Part shown: piece after piece, positions 10,698 to 21,900 of the stretch | How positions within the stretch are numbered: position 1 is the first letter of the stretch | How the letters are laid out: every line of letters begins with the position of its first letter | Assembly (NCBI GenBank): GCA_946122785.1 | Contig: CAMGYJ010000004.1 | Span: 12,918,150-12,982,149 of the forward strand | Length of the DNA: 64,000 nucleotides | Direction: 5' to 3' | Source: Linum tenue | Lineage: Eukaryota; Streptophyta; Magnoliopsida; Malpighiales; Linaceae | Made by a program: the position numbers and the translations under genes | Notes under the pieces: model-generated | Databases searched by the model: none | Told to the model about the DNA's origin: nothing | What the model saw: only the letters and a program-made list of their open reading frames with translations

Positions 10698-10997
10698 GGA
10701 GCATCTCATCCCTAAATTTTAGCAACCGCTAAAGTGTGTTAAGCTTCTATTATTATATGACACATTTCAAGTGAGGTAGAACAACTGCTAAAGTGTGTTA
10801 AGCTTCTATTATTATATGACACATTTCAAGTGAGGTAGAAGTGCTGTTATATTGAAAATCTCTAGTAATGTCACATGTATAATTGTTTTTTTATTTATTT
10901 CGTATTTGATAATTTTTCAATTGAAAAGTGTTTTGATAGATTTAAAATAATAAGTGCGACCATATTTGAAATTGCTAACATATTTTAGAGATGCTCA
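10698..10997. mobile_element. MITE with GGAGCATCTC ends and internal duplication
   Basis: The left end GGAGCATCTC pairs with GAGATGCTC at the right. Inside, a 59-bp unit starting GCTAAAGTGTGTTAAGC is present twice (10728-10786 and 10787-10840), nearly identical. No coding capacity. Confidence 0.5.
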
Positions 10998-11063
10998 TGA
11001 TTAGAGATTGCTAAATAGAGAAATGTAAAAATTGCTAATGTGGTTATAGGAACCACATTTAGA

Positions 11064-11409
11064 AATTGCATCGTTGGTCACTGAAATTACAAAAAGCGTC
11101 CATGTTTGGTCACTTAAAATATTTAAATCCATTTGTGGTCACTAATTTTACAAAAACTGTTCATTTATGGTCACTCCCCGTTAGCTGCCGTCCAACGCCG
11201 TTAACGGCGGCCGTTAAGTGATGACGTGGCTGACGGATTTGCCTAATCAGCACTTTTTAACCCCAAAATTGACTGACCCGACCCGCCACATCATTTAAAC
11301 CCGCCATGTCAGCTAAACCTAACCAAACCTCTACCCAAACCAGACCAGACCCGCTAACTAAAACAGAACTGACCCGACCCACCAATTAATCTACCCACCT
11401 TTGACTAAA
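11064..11409 (+). repeat. Left long terminal inverted repeat of the outer Pack-MULE
   Basis: Reads inward into the AAA-ATPase fragment. It is collinear with the reversed sequence of 31798-32144 with scattered substitutions and no large gaps. Confidence 0.8.
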
Positions 11410-11452
11410 CTTCCCTTCCATCGCCAACAAAATCCCCCCGTCGGTTTCTTCA

Positions 11453-11485
11453 ATGCTTTCCGGCGCTGCCTCCATCGTCGCCTAC
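11453..11485 (+). pseudogene. Start of captured AAA-ATPase fragment (split from 30084)
   Basis: Eleven codons from an ATG (MLSGAASIVAY) end exactly at the 10-bp duplicated target CGTCGCCTAC (11476-11485). Reading on from the second copy at 30074-30083 continues in frame as TMLIRSVAHSLIPHEV, so this is the 5' end of the same frame, separated by the 18.6-kb insertion. Confidence 0.85.
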
Positions 11486-11899
11486 GGGACTAGATAGTAT
11501 AACAACACCCCTTGTGTTGTTATTGTAACAACACTAGTCTCCAACCAATAGGAAGCTAGGATTGTGATGACTTTTTATTAAATGAGTTGACCTAGTGTAA
11601 AATCAAAGCAGGGGTATAATTGTCATTATGAAAATATGTTTAAATAATAATAAAAAAATATAAAAATAAAAAAAATAATAAAAAAATAAAAATATTTTTT
11701 TATTTTCGGACCAAAAATTTGGTCGCCGGAATTCGGCCACCGGTCGCCGGAATCTGGTCGCCGGTCACCGGAATATGCTTTTTTGTCGCCGGAATATGCT
11801 ATTTTGCAATCGGAATATGCCACCGTCGTCGGAATATGCTCACCGGCGTCGGAATCTAGTCATCGGGACCGGAATATGCCTATCGGCGCCGGAATCTAC

Positions 11900-12015
11900 T
11901 CACCGACGGTCATCGGAGTTTGGTCAACGGTCTTCGTTGACCGGTCAATGGTCTTCGTTGACCGGTCAACGATCTTCGTTGACCGGTCAACGGTCTTCGT
12001 TGACCGGTCAATGGC
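11900..12015. repeat. Short minisatellite of TTCGTTGACCGGTCAA type
   Basis: Four to five copies of a ~22-bp unit containing GGTCTTCGTTGACCGGTCAA follow a looser run of GCCGGAATATGC-like units (from about 11720). The unit contains the palindrome TTGACCGGTCAA. It lies inside the 18.6-kb insertion, near its left end. Confidence 0.7.
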
Positions 12016-12039
12016 CAACGACCACCGGATGTTGTGGTC

Positions 12040-12570
12040 TGCATTGTGAGATTTATGGTTTGGTTTCTCATATTTTTGTATGCCTTTTGTGGTTTGATTT
12101 ATCGTGTTTGTGGTTTGCATTAAGAAGTTTCTGGTTTGCTTTATCGTGTTTGTGGTTTGCATTGAGAAGTTTCTGGTTTGTTTTGCGGGGTTTCTGGTTT
12201 GTTTTAATAGATTTTTGGTCTGCATTAGGACGTTTCTGGTTTGTTTTTGTGGTTTGCTTTATCGTGTATGTGGTTTGCATTATGAGGTTTCTGGTGTGTT
12301 TTCTAAAATTCTGTGGTTTGCTTTGCGGGATTTCTGGTTTGTTTTAGTAGATTTTTGGTCTGCATTAGGACGTTTCTGGTTTGCTTTTTTGGTTTGCTTT
12401 AACGTGTTTGTGGTTTGCGTTATGAGGTTTCTGGTGTGTTTTTGAAAATTATGTGGTTTGCTTTGTGAGGTATTTGGTTTGTTTTAATAGATTTTTGGTC
12501 GGCATTAGGACGTTTCTGGTTTGTTTTTGTGGTTTGCTTTATCGTGTTTGTGGTTTGCATTATGAAGTTT
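12040..12570. repeat. Complex minisatellite of GTTTCTGGTTTG type
   Basis: Short units such as GTTTCTGGTTTGTTTTG and GTGGTTTGCATTATGAG alternate and are organised in a higher-order unit of about 125 bp present roughly three times (12180-12300, 12310-12430, 12440-12560). Several frames stay open and give repeats like FLVCF or FVVCI, but base composition explains this and I do not regard them as genes. Confidence 0.7.
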
Positions 12571-12639
12571 TTGAGTGAATTTGCCAAAATTCCATCCAAT
12601 TAACTAACTAACTGGCAAAAAAAATTGAATTCTCCAACC

Positions 12640-13203
12640 TCACCATTGACAATAAAGAAGAAGCTTTTGAGTGAATTTCACATCATTCTGATACTGCAGA
12701 ACAGGTTGCAAAATGAACCAAACTTGGAAGATGATAAGAACAAGCAACTCTTTTTTTAATATAAAGCTGTTACTTTTTCTTCCAATAACGCTAACTTCAG
12801 GGCTCGACTTCTGGCACACACTCTTAAAAAGCTGTTTATTCCTTCTTGTCATTGTGATCATACTTCCTTGACCAAACAAATCGCAGCACTCACCATTTAA
12901 CAAATCCTTCAATGGTCCTATGTTGCCCACATTGCTGCCTACATCATCGATCACGATCACGACCTTCATTCGACCAAGGCGGTGAGGCTTTAACTCGTAT
13001 GATAATGCTGATCTGTCACCACTCTCATCACCCAACAGTTTCGAGAAAAAGTCACATTGCAGATCTCTGTGAAGTGATGCATCTGCAAAACTACTGAAGA
13101 GGTAGGAAGCCTCAAATTGACGAGAGAACAGGTTGAATATGGCCTTGGCAAGAGGCCGGCCATTCCCCGCAGATCTTCCAGTACAAGGGATTTGTGAAAA
13201 CAA
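12640..13203 (-). pseudogene. NBS-LRR (NB-ARC) fragment
   Basis: The minus strand encodes part of a plant NB-ARC domain. There is a decayed P-loop (GSAGNGRPLAKAIFN in place of the usual GGIGKTTLAKAIFN), FSRQFEASYLFSSFA, the kinase-2 motif VVIVIDDV, LKDLL, and an RNBS-B-like GSMITMTRRNKQLF. The Walker A lysine is replaced by arginine and the next threonine by proline, so nucleotide binding would be lost. No TIR or coiled-coil domain, later NB-ARC motifs or LRRs are present. It is a captured gene piece within the 18.6-kb insertion, next to the 4CL fragment on the other strand. Confidence 0.75.
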
Positions 13204-13377
13204 GCCACCGTCAATTAAAGATTACCTTCTTCCTTCGGTGCCGTCGGGCGCCGACAGTGCATTCACTGGCTGCGTCGCAAGTGAAGGAGGTGGCGGGACC
13301 ACCGCTGATGTCGTCAGAGTCCTCATCGACGACGACGATGAAGCAACTCTCTGTCGAATCTAGTCCTAACCTGAAGA

Positions 13378-13835
13378 ATGGAGCCCTATTCACCCAAACA
13401 CCATCAAAGACAATCTCCCCGCCGACCACACGCCGCCGTCGCTCTCCCCGCCGACCCTCTCCTCGACCTCGTCTCTTTCATCTTCTCCCATCGCCGTCGC
13501 GATGCACCCCACACCTCTTCCTCCTCTGCAGTCGCCCTTCTCGATTCCGCTTCCGGCCACTCAATCTCTTACCAAGACCTCTTCCCCCTCGTCAAATCCA
13601 CAGCCTCTGCTCTCCACAAATTGGGCATTCGCCACGGCGATGTCGTCTTGCTCGTCCTCCCCAATTCAATTTGCTTCCCCGTCGTCTTCCTCGCCGTCCA
13701 ATACGCCGGCTCCGTCGTCGCCACCATGAACCCTCTCGCGACCATCGTGGAGATCCAGAAGCGCATTGCCGATTGCGGCCTCCGTTTGGGACTCGCTGCG
13801 CCGGAGAGAACAGAGCGGAAGGGAAAGCTTTATTT
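13378..13835 (+). pseudogene. 4-coumarate:CoA ligase-like N-terminal fragment
   Basis: The frame from the ATG at 13378 encodes the first ~150 residues of an acyl-activating enzyme of the 4CL-like group: ALLDSASGHSISYQDL, SALHKLGIRHGDVVLL, LPNSICFPVVFLAV, SVVATMNPLATIVEIQKRI. The adenylation motifs and the catalytic C-terminal domain are missing, because the sequence runs into the Helitron 3' end at 13846. It is open but cannot be active, and is probably a captured exon. Exactly where 4CL similarity stops is unclear (around residue 145). Confidence 0.75.
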
Positions 13836-13865
13836 TTATTATAAACTAGCAAGGACCCGCTCGCT

Positions 13866-13876
13866 ACGCTTCGCGT
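13866..13876 (-). other. Helitron 3' terminal hairpin
   Basis: The inverted repeat ACGC/GCGT with a 3-base loop lies ~17 bases inside the terminal CTAG (13846-13849). Such a hairpin is the usual stop signal for Helitron rolling-circle transposition. Confidence 0.7.
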
Positions 13877-14051
13877 GAAAATAAGAGGATGACAATAAGA
13901 GATACGACTCATATCTATAAGATTAAGTTTGTTGAAAGCAGATATGAAGGTTTGAACAAACACAGTACAAAACAGGGGACATTGTTTTTTTGAAAGTGAA
14001 AGTAGCGGAAATCACATCTACGTCTTTACTTGCAGTTCATTCATAACAATC

Positions 14052-15901
14052 CTATTTATAGATGTTCGCGGCATGACGATGCCACAGACCAACGACTTCA
14101 AACCTCTCTTTCACAAACCGCTTCCGTGGTAGGTACTTGACTTCAAATGTATAAGCATGCTGAACAACAGACTGACAAAGTTTTTCCACGTCAGGGTAGT
14201 CAAGTTCACGTTTAGAACTTGTCTGAAGAAGTGCTGCAGCTGCTTCATGACTGATAATGAATGTTGCATTTCCTGTTTCATCAGACACCTCGACTGATAG
14301 GTAGAAGCTGACATTGTGCAACAAAATTGTTAGCGGTAGGGTGAAGTGTGGTTCGTGCTATTTGGTATGTATCTGTGTACCTTTGGATCTTGTCGTCTTC
14401 TGCAATGGATGCATAGCAAGTGGAGCACATATCATTTGGCAAGAGTTTTTCTTTTTGTGGGTAACATTCGGGGCATAGCCAACAGAACCACCCAAAGTCC
14501 CAGTTGATTTCCTGAATTGTTGCTAAACACATGGCCCTTGACTGGATATAGAAGTACATTAAAAGGTAAGTTAGGTGCAGTTAAGATCTGTGTACATCTG
14601 GAAAGAAATTGTTGATCTTACTTCAGGTTCTGGATCAAGCTGCATAGCAAAATAGGTTGCCAGGTCATCCCACAGTTCTGCAAGCGATCTACAACGTCTG
14701 TGAGAGTTGACAGGCGTCATTAGCTCATCGGTTCGGTTCTTACTGATGCGATACACCGGCATGTTTGAGTTTGAGTGGCTGCAGGCAATGAAGATGATGT
14801 TCATGTATGAGTTTATAAAACCAATTGGTGGAAAGGTTGTTTGGCCGCATCATACCGAAAAAACATAGGTCGATGCATTCGAAGTTTTTGGTTAATAATA
14901 ACCCTACTGCTTGGTGTGGTCCTGTAAAGCCGCTTGCCTGCGAGTGAAAAAACCTTATTAGGTTTGTGTAGTTAGTTGCGGCATGTAGTACCAAACTAAA
15001 GGTCGTTTACCTTTTGAGTAGCGACCAGCCATTGCTGTGAAGGTTGCAATAACTGGTCCATTTTTTTCCTGTTCCAAAACTGTTTGCTCAAGCGTTTGGA
15101 TGGAACAGTGGTCCTTAATTTTAGTTAGGACCTGTCTGTTGCTGCAGTAGAGTAGACTTAGTCATGGAATGTGTAAACAGGCAACGCTGTGTGGACACGA
15201 CATGTTTGTTTTTTGTGGGTACGTACCAGTGATCTTCCAGTATAATAAGCTGACTTGTCGGTTCGGTCGGTTGGTTCGTGCTCCCATAAGGTTTTGAGAT
15301 AGCTACGATGCGACCCATTATATCTTGCATATAGTGAAATGGCAACTTTGTTTGATTAGGTTTCATTAAGAAAGTGTTGAGAGATATATGCACAAAGTGT
15401 AGCTGACCTGCGTTTTCTCTCTGTACAAACGCTCGATTCCATAGATTGCAGAAAGGAACTGGTTCTGCCATATCAGTTGGATGATAATCGGCAGGCAATG
15501 GTTCAGGCAGAGCTTGAAAAGTTGTGTCTCGTGTCAGTTGTATTTCGATGCTAGACGAACAACACTGGCCTTCTTTTCGAGCCGGGGCAACAAAGAACGA
15601 AGAGATTCTGTAGATGACGCCATCTCTCAGGGGCACGGCTTCTGATCTGTTGAGTAGCGTTTCTATATGCGCAACAACCAACGTTCCCTGTGAATTTGGA
15701 GCTGATTGTTATGCAGGGGAATTGATTCAGGACAGGTCAAATAGATTGCGATGGAAGGGTCGGTACCTTTTTGTCCAGCAGGAGATGATGTTCCTCGTTG
15801 TTTCTTGAATTTGGCTGGCGCCACTTATGAAGGTGCCTAACCTCGATCGTGCCATCGTTGTATCCTACATCAAGGCGGCGGATTTCTTGTGGTTCGCTCA
15901 T
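14052..15901 (-). CDS. RPA70-like single-strand DNA-binding protein, Helitron gene c (multi-exon)
   Basis: An exon series starts at the ATG 15901 (MSEPQEIRRLDVGYNDG, with EVRHLHKW, the N-terminal OB-fold start) and ends at TAG 14052. Visible parts in order: an OB-fold exon (GTLVVAHIETLLNRSEA, IYRISSFFVAPARKEG); the junction DIMGRIVAISKPYGS of the central OB-fold; a zinc-ribbon exon (WFCWLCPECYPQKE, then CSTC) of the C-terminal DNA-binding domain; and LSVEVSDETGNATFIISHEA. RPA70-like proteins bind single-stranded DNA and are regular passengers of plant Helitrons, where they presumably assist the rolling-circle intermediate. Exon ends were not all fixed. The zinc-binding cysteines are intact, unlike in gene b. 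Confidence 0.75.
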
Positions 15902-16282
15902 GACTGTACGGCCTTAAGTGCTGCGGCTGCTCGTCCGGGATAGAGCACAATCTGCTGTTGTCGTGACCTAGAAGGGCAAGGTGTAGTTAGGTGGTTTTTG
16001 TGTGGTTCCAAGAGGGCTCTGTTTGGATTATGTTTGGGCCTGTATATGTTGGGCCGAATTCACTTGTGAGTTGACAACGCAATGGCAGATGCTTATTAAG
16101 GTGGCCCAAAGAGGAAATGTATTTTCTGTAACTAATACAGATAAATTTATACTCACGTTCATGTTTCAAAAGGTAACAGCAAAATACTCGAAGTACAGGA
16201 GTAAAAACGAAGTCTCTACTACAGGGTACATAAGATTAGGTCGCTAGGCAGTTTGGGGTAAAACTAATACAGGGAAATTCGG

Positions 16283-18061
16283 CTACTTAGCCTTGATGCC
16301 AAAGGCAAGTGCGTCAAACAAAGTGACAACTTGTAATTCTGGTTCTTCAGGTGCATCGTTGAGAACTGCCACAATCTCAGCCGTGAAGGTCATCCCCTGC
16401 GCACGTGCTATACATGTGGCTCTGCTATTCTCGGGTAAGGCTGCAAACTCCTCAGCAGGTTGTTGTAGCAGGGCTGTAGCTGCATTATCAGTGAAGAGAA
16501 GGTTACGGTCCGTAGAAGCATCAACGCACTTAGCATAGAACCTGAATCTGCAAAATGAAGTGAACCATAGTTAGCTACAGTCGGCCACGAAAGATTGGAG
16601 CCATGAAAGCGAGCATGTGTACCTGTAGTGGTTAGTAGGTGGGTTGTTATGTCCAAGATCATAGTCAGAGTAAAAGATGGTCTGGTTTGTGTGAATCTGA
16701 TTAATTCTTATCAGGCACCAAACAGATATCTAGTAACATAAGAGTTAGCAACAATTCATGGTGATGGTTATTACACAATTGTTGACAGAACATAGGGATA
16801 CAAACATTGTTTGGACATTTCATTCTTTTCAATCCATGGAGCAGCCTGAGGAATGTTGTTTTCATAGGCATGTCAGGGCATATGAACGTTGGAGTTGGGG
16901 TGGGCAAGTGACCAATCCGAATTGGCTGATGAAAATGGGCGAACCTAAATGCAGACCGGAAATTCAGAAAAGACTCTAAAAAGGGCATGCGGAGTTTGGT
17001 ATTTTTTTAGTACTTACATGTCTCGTAGTTTCCTGAATCGATGTGAGTAGTAGCCTGCAATGATCCGGGACGCTGGAGTGCTGAATGCTACAAAGTAGCT
17101 ACATTCTGTTGACAAATAAGTAACAACGTGTAACAATGTTAGCTTATGTATTGCGACAAAATGAAGAGCATCAAGTATCTACAAATGACCTGGTTGTTTA
17201 GTGATCAGCATGCTTGTGAATGCATAGATAACTGGACCCTGCCGTTCCATGGTCGCAAGAACCGGTATTGTCAAAGCGTTGTGACCTTCCGGGAACTTGA
17301 CTGTCAAAGCACGACCACTGCGTTCCAAGTGTTAGGGGTAATGCATGTCGGTAAAAACAAACAATGCACAAAAGTTAGCATTTTCTGGGATATGTATGCT
17401 CACGGATGGTCTTCCATAATTATGGACATTGTACTTTGCCATGTTGACTCCTCTGGTTCTGCAGTAATGCTGACAATTCGTCCAACTACATCTGTTGAAT
17501 GCAGTTTGTTAACATAATAAATGGTTGTCGAAACTATAACAGGGAAATTGGGCGCACCTCTTAGTTGTATATCTGAACTGCAATGCTGTTGCAGTTCAGA
17601 AAAGCAGGTTGGTTCAAATCCAAGCGTTGGGAACCATGGGTAGGGGGGAAATTCATGTAGTTCCGTCATTGCTGTCGTTTTCGTGATGGCCAGTCTAAGT
17701 GGGTGGCCGCACGTCCGCCTGGAAGTCCTCGCTGTTTCTGTGACAACGGACGGCAGCAAGTAGACTGTACCCACGATGAGAGTTGGTGTTGTATCTACTG
17801 TGCAGAGGAAGTAGCAAGTCCCCTCGATCATATTTGCCTGGTAAACACCGAAAAAGTATTTTTTTTTAAGGAAGGTCTGTGGCAGGTGAAAGGACCATGG
17901 TAAGATGGCCATACATTTTTATCGAGCCAGAGGGTGAATGTGTGAGCTGCAGCAGATTTGGCCGGGTCCAATTCTTCTTTCCATTTGTGTATTAGGCGTA
18001 GAATGATCGGCTGGTTGTTGCATCCGACTTGCAGGGAGTTGACGGTCAGTGCCGCATCCAT
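16283..18061 (-). CDS. RPA70-like single-strand DNA-binding protein, Helitron gene b (multi-exon)
   Basis: Begins at the ATG 18061 (MDAALTVNSLQVG, IILRLIHKWKEELDP, HTFTLWLDKN) and ends at TAG 16283. Order: N-terminal OB-fold; an exon with EGTCYFLCTVDTTPTLIVG and PLRLAITKTTAMTELHEFP; the junction DVVGRIVSITAEPEES; and a C-terminal OB-fold piece (RFRFYAKCVDASTDRNLLF, then LLQQPAEEFAALPENS). I could not see the CxxC zinc ribbon present in gene c, so this copy may have lost it or have diverged there. It lies between RepHel and gene c, same strand. Exon borders are provisional. Confidence 0.65.
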
Positions 18062-18299
18062 CAGATCTATAATGGTAACGGGGTGTAAGCAGCGAAATGC
18101 GGATAAACAAATTCACTAAACAGGCACAATTCGAAAAACAAAAACCGAAGGAAGTCGATCACCTTTTGGTGCTAATTCAATGTTATATTCGAGAGACATT
18201 GCCGCAACAACCAGTGAGCTGTGTTTGCCGCCGGCGAAATGGTTGCAGTGGAGTAGAGTGTATTGTTTGCGCAGCTCTCGTTTGTGGAGTAGAAGTTGA

Positions 18300-18913
18300 G
18301 AGCTAGGTTATTCTCCAAAAAGAGGGTTTATTTTGGGCCGTAGCATTGCCTTTTTATGGGCTTCCTTAGCAATGGGCTTTATGGGCCGACCGAAACAGTG
18401 GGTCAGTGGCCATCTTTGTATAAGCAGGCCAGTACGTAGCAGTTAAAGTTTTCATAGAATTAGTAAAACGAAAACAGAAAGGTGTCCGTCGCTAGCTGTG
18501 ATCAGAGATAACTTGACAATTTATATTTGCATTAGATTAAATTAATGAATAACATGTTGCTGAAACTTGTTCGTCAGTTCATACTGGCAAAATGGTACAG
18601 GGATTTGTCTCTTTGCAAAGCTACAGTTGTTGCCAAAACCACCTGGCAAAATGGTACAAAAGTCTTTAAGAAAAGAATCGGCTTCAGCCTTCCCATTCAT
18701 GTGGTTTGCAGGGCTGTCATCAAAACCGGAACTGTAATCAGAGGTTTGTGGTTGCAAGAGTTTGTGTAGCGGAGCATTACGAACAGGAGCCAACATCTTA
18801 TGTGTCGATTGGTGTGGCGGCTGCTTGTTTTCATTGGCTGTTAAATCAGACGCAAGAAAATGCAATAAATCAGTGTAAAGCATGGGTAGCAGAGAACTGT
18901 TGACTAAAGGAAG
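18300..18913. other. Spacer between Helitron genes, nothing recognised
   Basis: Region between the start of RPA-like gene b and the RepHel stop. Short frames exist on both strands but none resembles a protein I know. It should contain the RepHel 3' UTR and the promoter of gene b. Confidence 0.4.
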
Positions 18914-21900
18914 TCATTGAACAAACCTGGTGGCATGTAGAGGTATGGAGCAAGATGAACCGCCAAGTGAGTCAAATGTTTCGTTATAGACTATGTTCCT
19001 TGTGTATCCTGCTGGAATGTGATCTTCGTTTTCAATAAGAAACTTCAGCCCTTCCGCAGACCTTACTCGGGAAACAGCAACATATAACTGACCGTGGCTG
19101 AAAACTGGCTTCGGGAGGAAAACACCAACACGATCAAGAGTTTGCCCTTGACTTTTGTTGATGGTCATTGCATAGCAGAGTCTAACTGGGAATTGCCTCC
19201 GCTTAAGTATGAAAGGCCAGTTGCGGTTGTCGATGTTGACAACAATCCTAGGTATTGCGACAACAGAACCAGCATATGCACCACCCATTATCAGGCCTTT
19301 TATGACGTAGGTAGTCAGGTATGTGACCATTATCCGCGTTCCATTACACAAACCTATTTCAGGGTTTAGGTTTCTGAGTAACATAACTGGTGCAAAAATT
19401 TTGAGGCCAATCTCATGATCAGGAAAGCCACTGAAAGACAGTGTATTCAGGAATTCAGGAGGATACTCATCTTCCAGTCTTTGGCAATCTTTGGAGTCAG
19501 AATGTATTGCGTCTGCACTGAAATAGCTGTGTGTTTTGCCGCGAACTCGTTCCAACATATGGTCATTTATCTCAGTGACATTCTTGTTAGTTGGAGTCAC
19601 AATTGCCCTAGCTGTGAGGTAGGACGCCTGGTGATAGCTTCTTGAGAAGTCTGTATATATGTGATCACATATTGTTGATGTTGGTTCAGAACTGGGAGGG
19701 AGCAAACAGACTGGTGGTATGGGGATCCAATCATGAGGTTGGTCCTTTTTGAAGCTGCTGCCATGAATTTGCCCATTTCCAATGGCCAATGTCCAATCAG
19801 CAAAGGTCATGCCATCAAATATTGTCTGCTGGTTAATTTCTGCTGAATTCACACGCATATTCCTGGATAGATGTAGCACAGTACAAAAATTCCATAGGTA
19901 TGATCGTGTTAGTGAGGAGTCAACACTCTCTTCTCTCCCTGCATTTGGGACCACTGGCAGCGTCTGTCTAAAATCTCCTCCAAGCAGAACAGTCTTTCCT
20001 CCAAATGGTTTGTATCCTTCTCCCGTTAAAGGAACATTCATGATATCACATAGAGTTCTATCAACAGCTTCAAAAGATAATCGATGGATCATTGGTGCCT
20101 CATCCCATATAATAAGATCTGCTTCAGCCAGTGAAGTAGCAAGACGTGTACCTTTTCTAATGCTGCATGTTGAAGTCTGATCTATCTCCAAGGGAATCTT
20201 AAACCTTGAATGTGCCGTTGATGCATTAGGCAGCAGTGTTGCAGCGATTCCTGAAGAGGCAACAATCATGACTTTACGGTTAAGTTCTTCTACAGCTGCT
20301 GCTAAAGCCTTGTACAGGAAGGTTTTTCCAGTCCCTCCATGGCCATATAAGAAGAAAAACGTATCCTCTCCACCCTTGACAGCTGTGATAATTGCATTGA
20401 ACGCAGCAGCCTGTTGTTGGTTCAAATCTGTGAAAACTGGCGGCTGTTCTGGCTCTGTAAATGCTGACATTTCAGGACTTGCAAGCAAAGCAGAAGGATA
20501 CGATGGAAGATTTTGTAGAGGTGTTGTCGGAAGTGGAAGACCAAAATGTGATAGTGATGACGAATAAGAACCAAGCATGCGCTGCAGCTCGTGCAAGAGC
20601 AGATCCTTTGGTAGTTCAGGGGGTATTAGGTTTCTGTCAAACCGCACAGCTTTTTGGCACTTATATGTGATGTCTTCAGCAAGGAGTTCCCAGGTTTGGC
20701 TGAATAGAGTGTGGGGATCGGATAGCTCACAAAACATAAGCATGGAAACAAAAAGATACCTCAGTAACTTGGACATTCCCCACTGGCCAACCTCGTTCAG
20801 CACCAGCAACCATTCGTTATCATCGGCAAGGAGACCCATCTTTTGGCAAGCTGTCTGGTAGTTCTTGCAAACAACTCCATTGACTGTACGAAGGTCTCTG
20901 AAACTCTGAGCACCGCAGACTTTTGTGAGGAGGTGTCGGAGGTAGAACGTGTCACCAGAGCCAGGATGAATATAAGGCATTCGGCCAAGCGAAAACCCTT
21001 GTTTGCGCGGCGCCCAATCAGCCTCCTTTGCAATCCAGGTAAATTTGGTTGGCGTTTCAACATATAAAAGGGACCTTGCACTTTGGTCTCTTTGATTCAA
21101 TTTGAACCACTGTGTCAGTGTTGTGGATTCAACAGTAGTCCGAGCAAGGATATTGTCGACGCGCTGCCTTTTCCTATATGGAACTCGATGTTGGCCTTCA
21201 AGATGAACACAAAGCCTTTGAACAGCTGGTGTGCGTTCATGGATTGGGAATTCATAAATCCTCCAAGCAGCCTCGTAAGAAGAGAGAGTTCTGCAGTCCA
21301 AGTACTGTTGAATCTCGTTGATTGGCAAGTTTGGAGTTTGCTGTGTTGAAGAACCAACAGTTGCAGCATTATCAGCGATCACAAGCGATCTATCGGGGCC
21401 CTTTGTTATATACTTGAAGAGATACTTCACCAACTTCCCTTGGTGACAAACCTCGACGTTGATATGCGCCTGAAAAAGTACACAAAGATTACGATTATGT
21501 GGCACAACGAACCTATTGTCAAGAACTGTAGTGCCCTTTGTCGCTGTAATGCCTGTATCTCTTCGACGGTATATTGGGTAGCCAAACTGATCTATTGTTG
21601 TCTCCGAGTTAAATGCTTTGGGGAAGAATTTGCTGCACGATCCATCTTTCATACACGGCGAAGATTCATTGTCGGTACCGCATGGGCCATGTAGCATAAA
21701 GCGTGTAATAGTTTCATAGCCGAGTGGGTCAAGAACTGGATCTGGTAATTCGGCTGAAATAGTTGCATCAATATCTGCTGTTGAATTGAGTTTGCTGTCC
21801 GTTTCCAGCCACACCAAAATATGAGCATGTGGAAGTCCACGTTTTTGGAACTCAACCATCTGTATTGCTTTTTTTTGCACAATTGCAGACAATGTATAAA

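Noticed and set aside
11053..11063. A target duplication for the outer Pack-MULE
   Set aside because: The 9-11 bp outside the two ends (11053-11063 and 32145-32155) do not match, so none is claimed.
11775..12445. Long overlapping frames rich in Phe, Val, Cys and Leu across 11.8-12.4 kb, looking like a membrane or repeat protein
   Set aside because: They come from translating a minisatellite in several frames; no start context, homology or splice structure supports a gene.
13194..13844. Arg/Pro-rich 216-codon frame overlapping the 4CL fragment
   Set aside because: It is a shadow of the GC-rich 4CL frame; the other frame gives clear protein similarity.
20797..21369. Several 80-95-codon frames opposite or beside RepHel
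   Set aside because: All lie in alternative frames of the RepHel coding region, which shows conserved motifs throughout.
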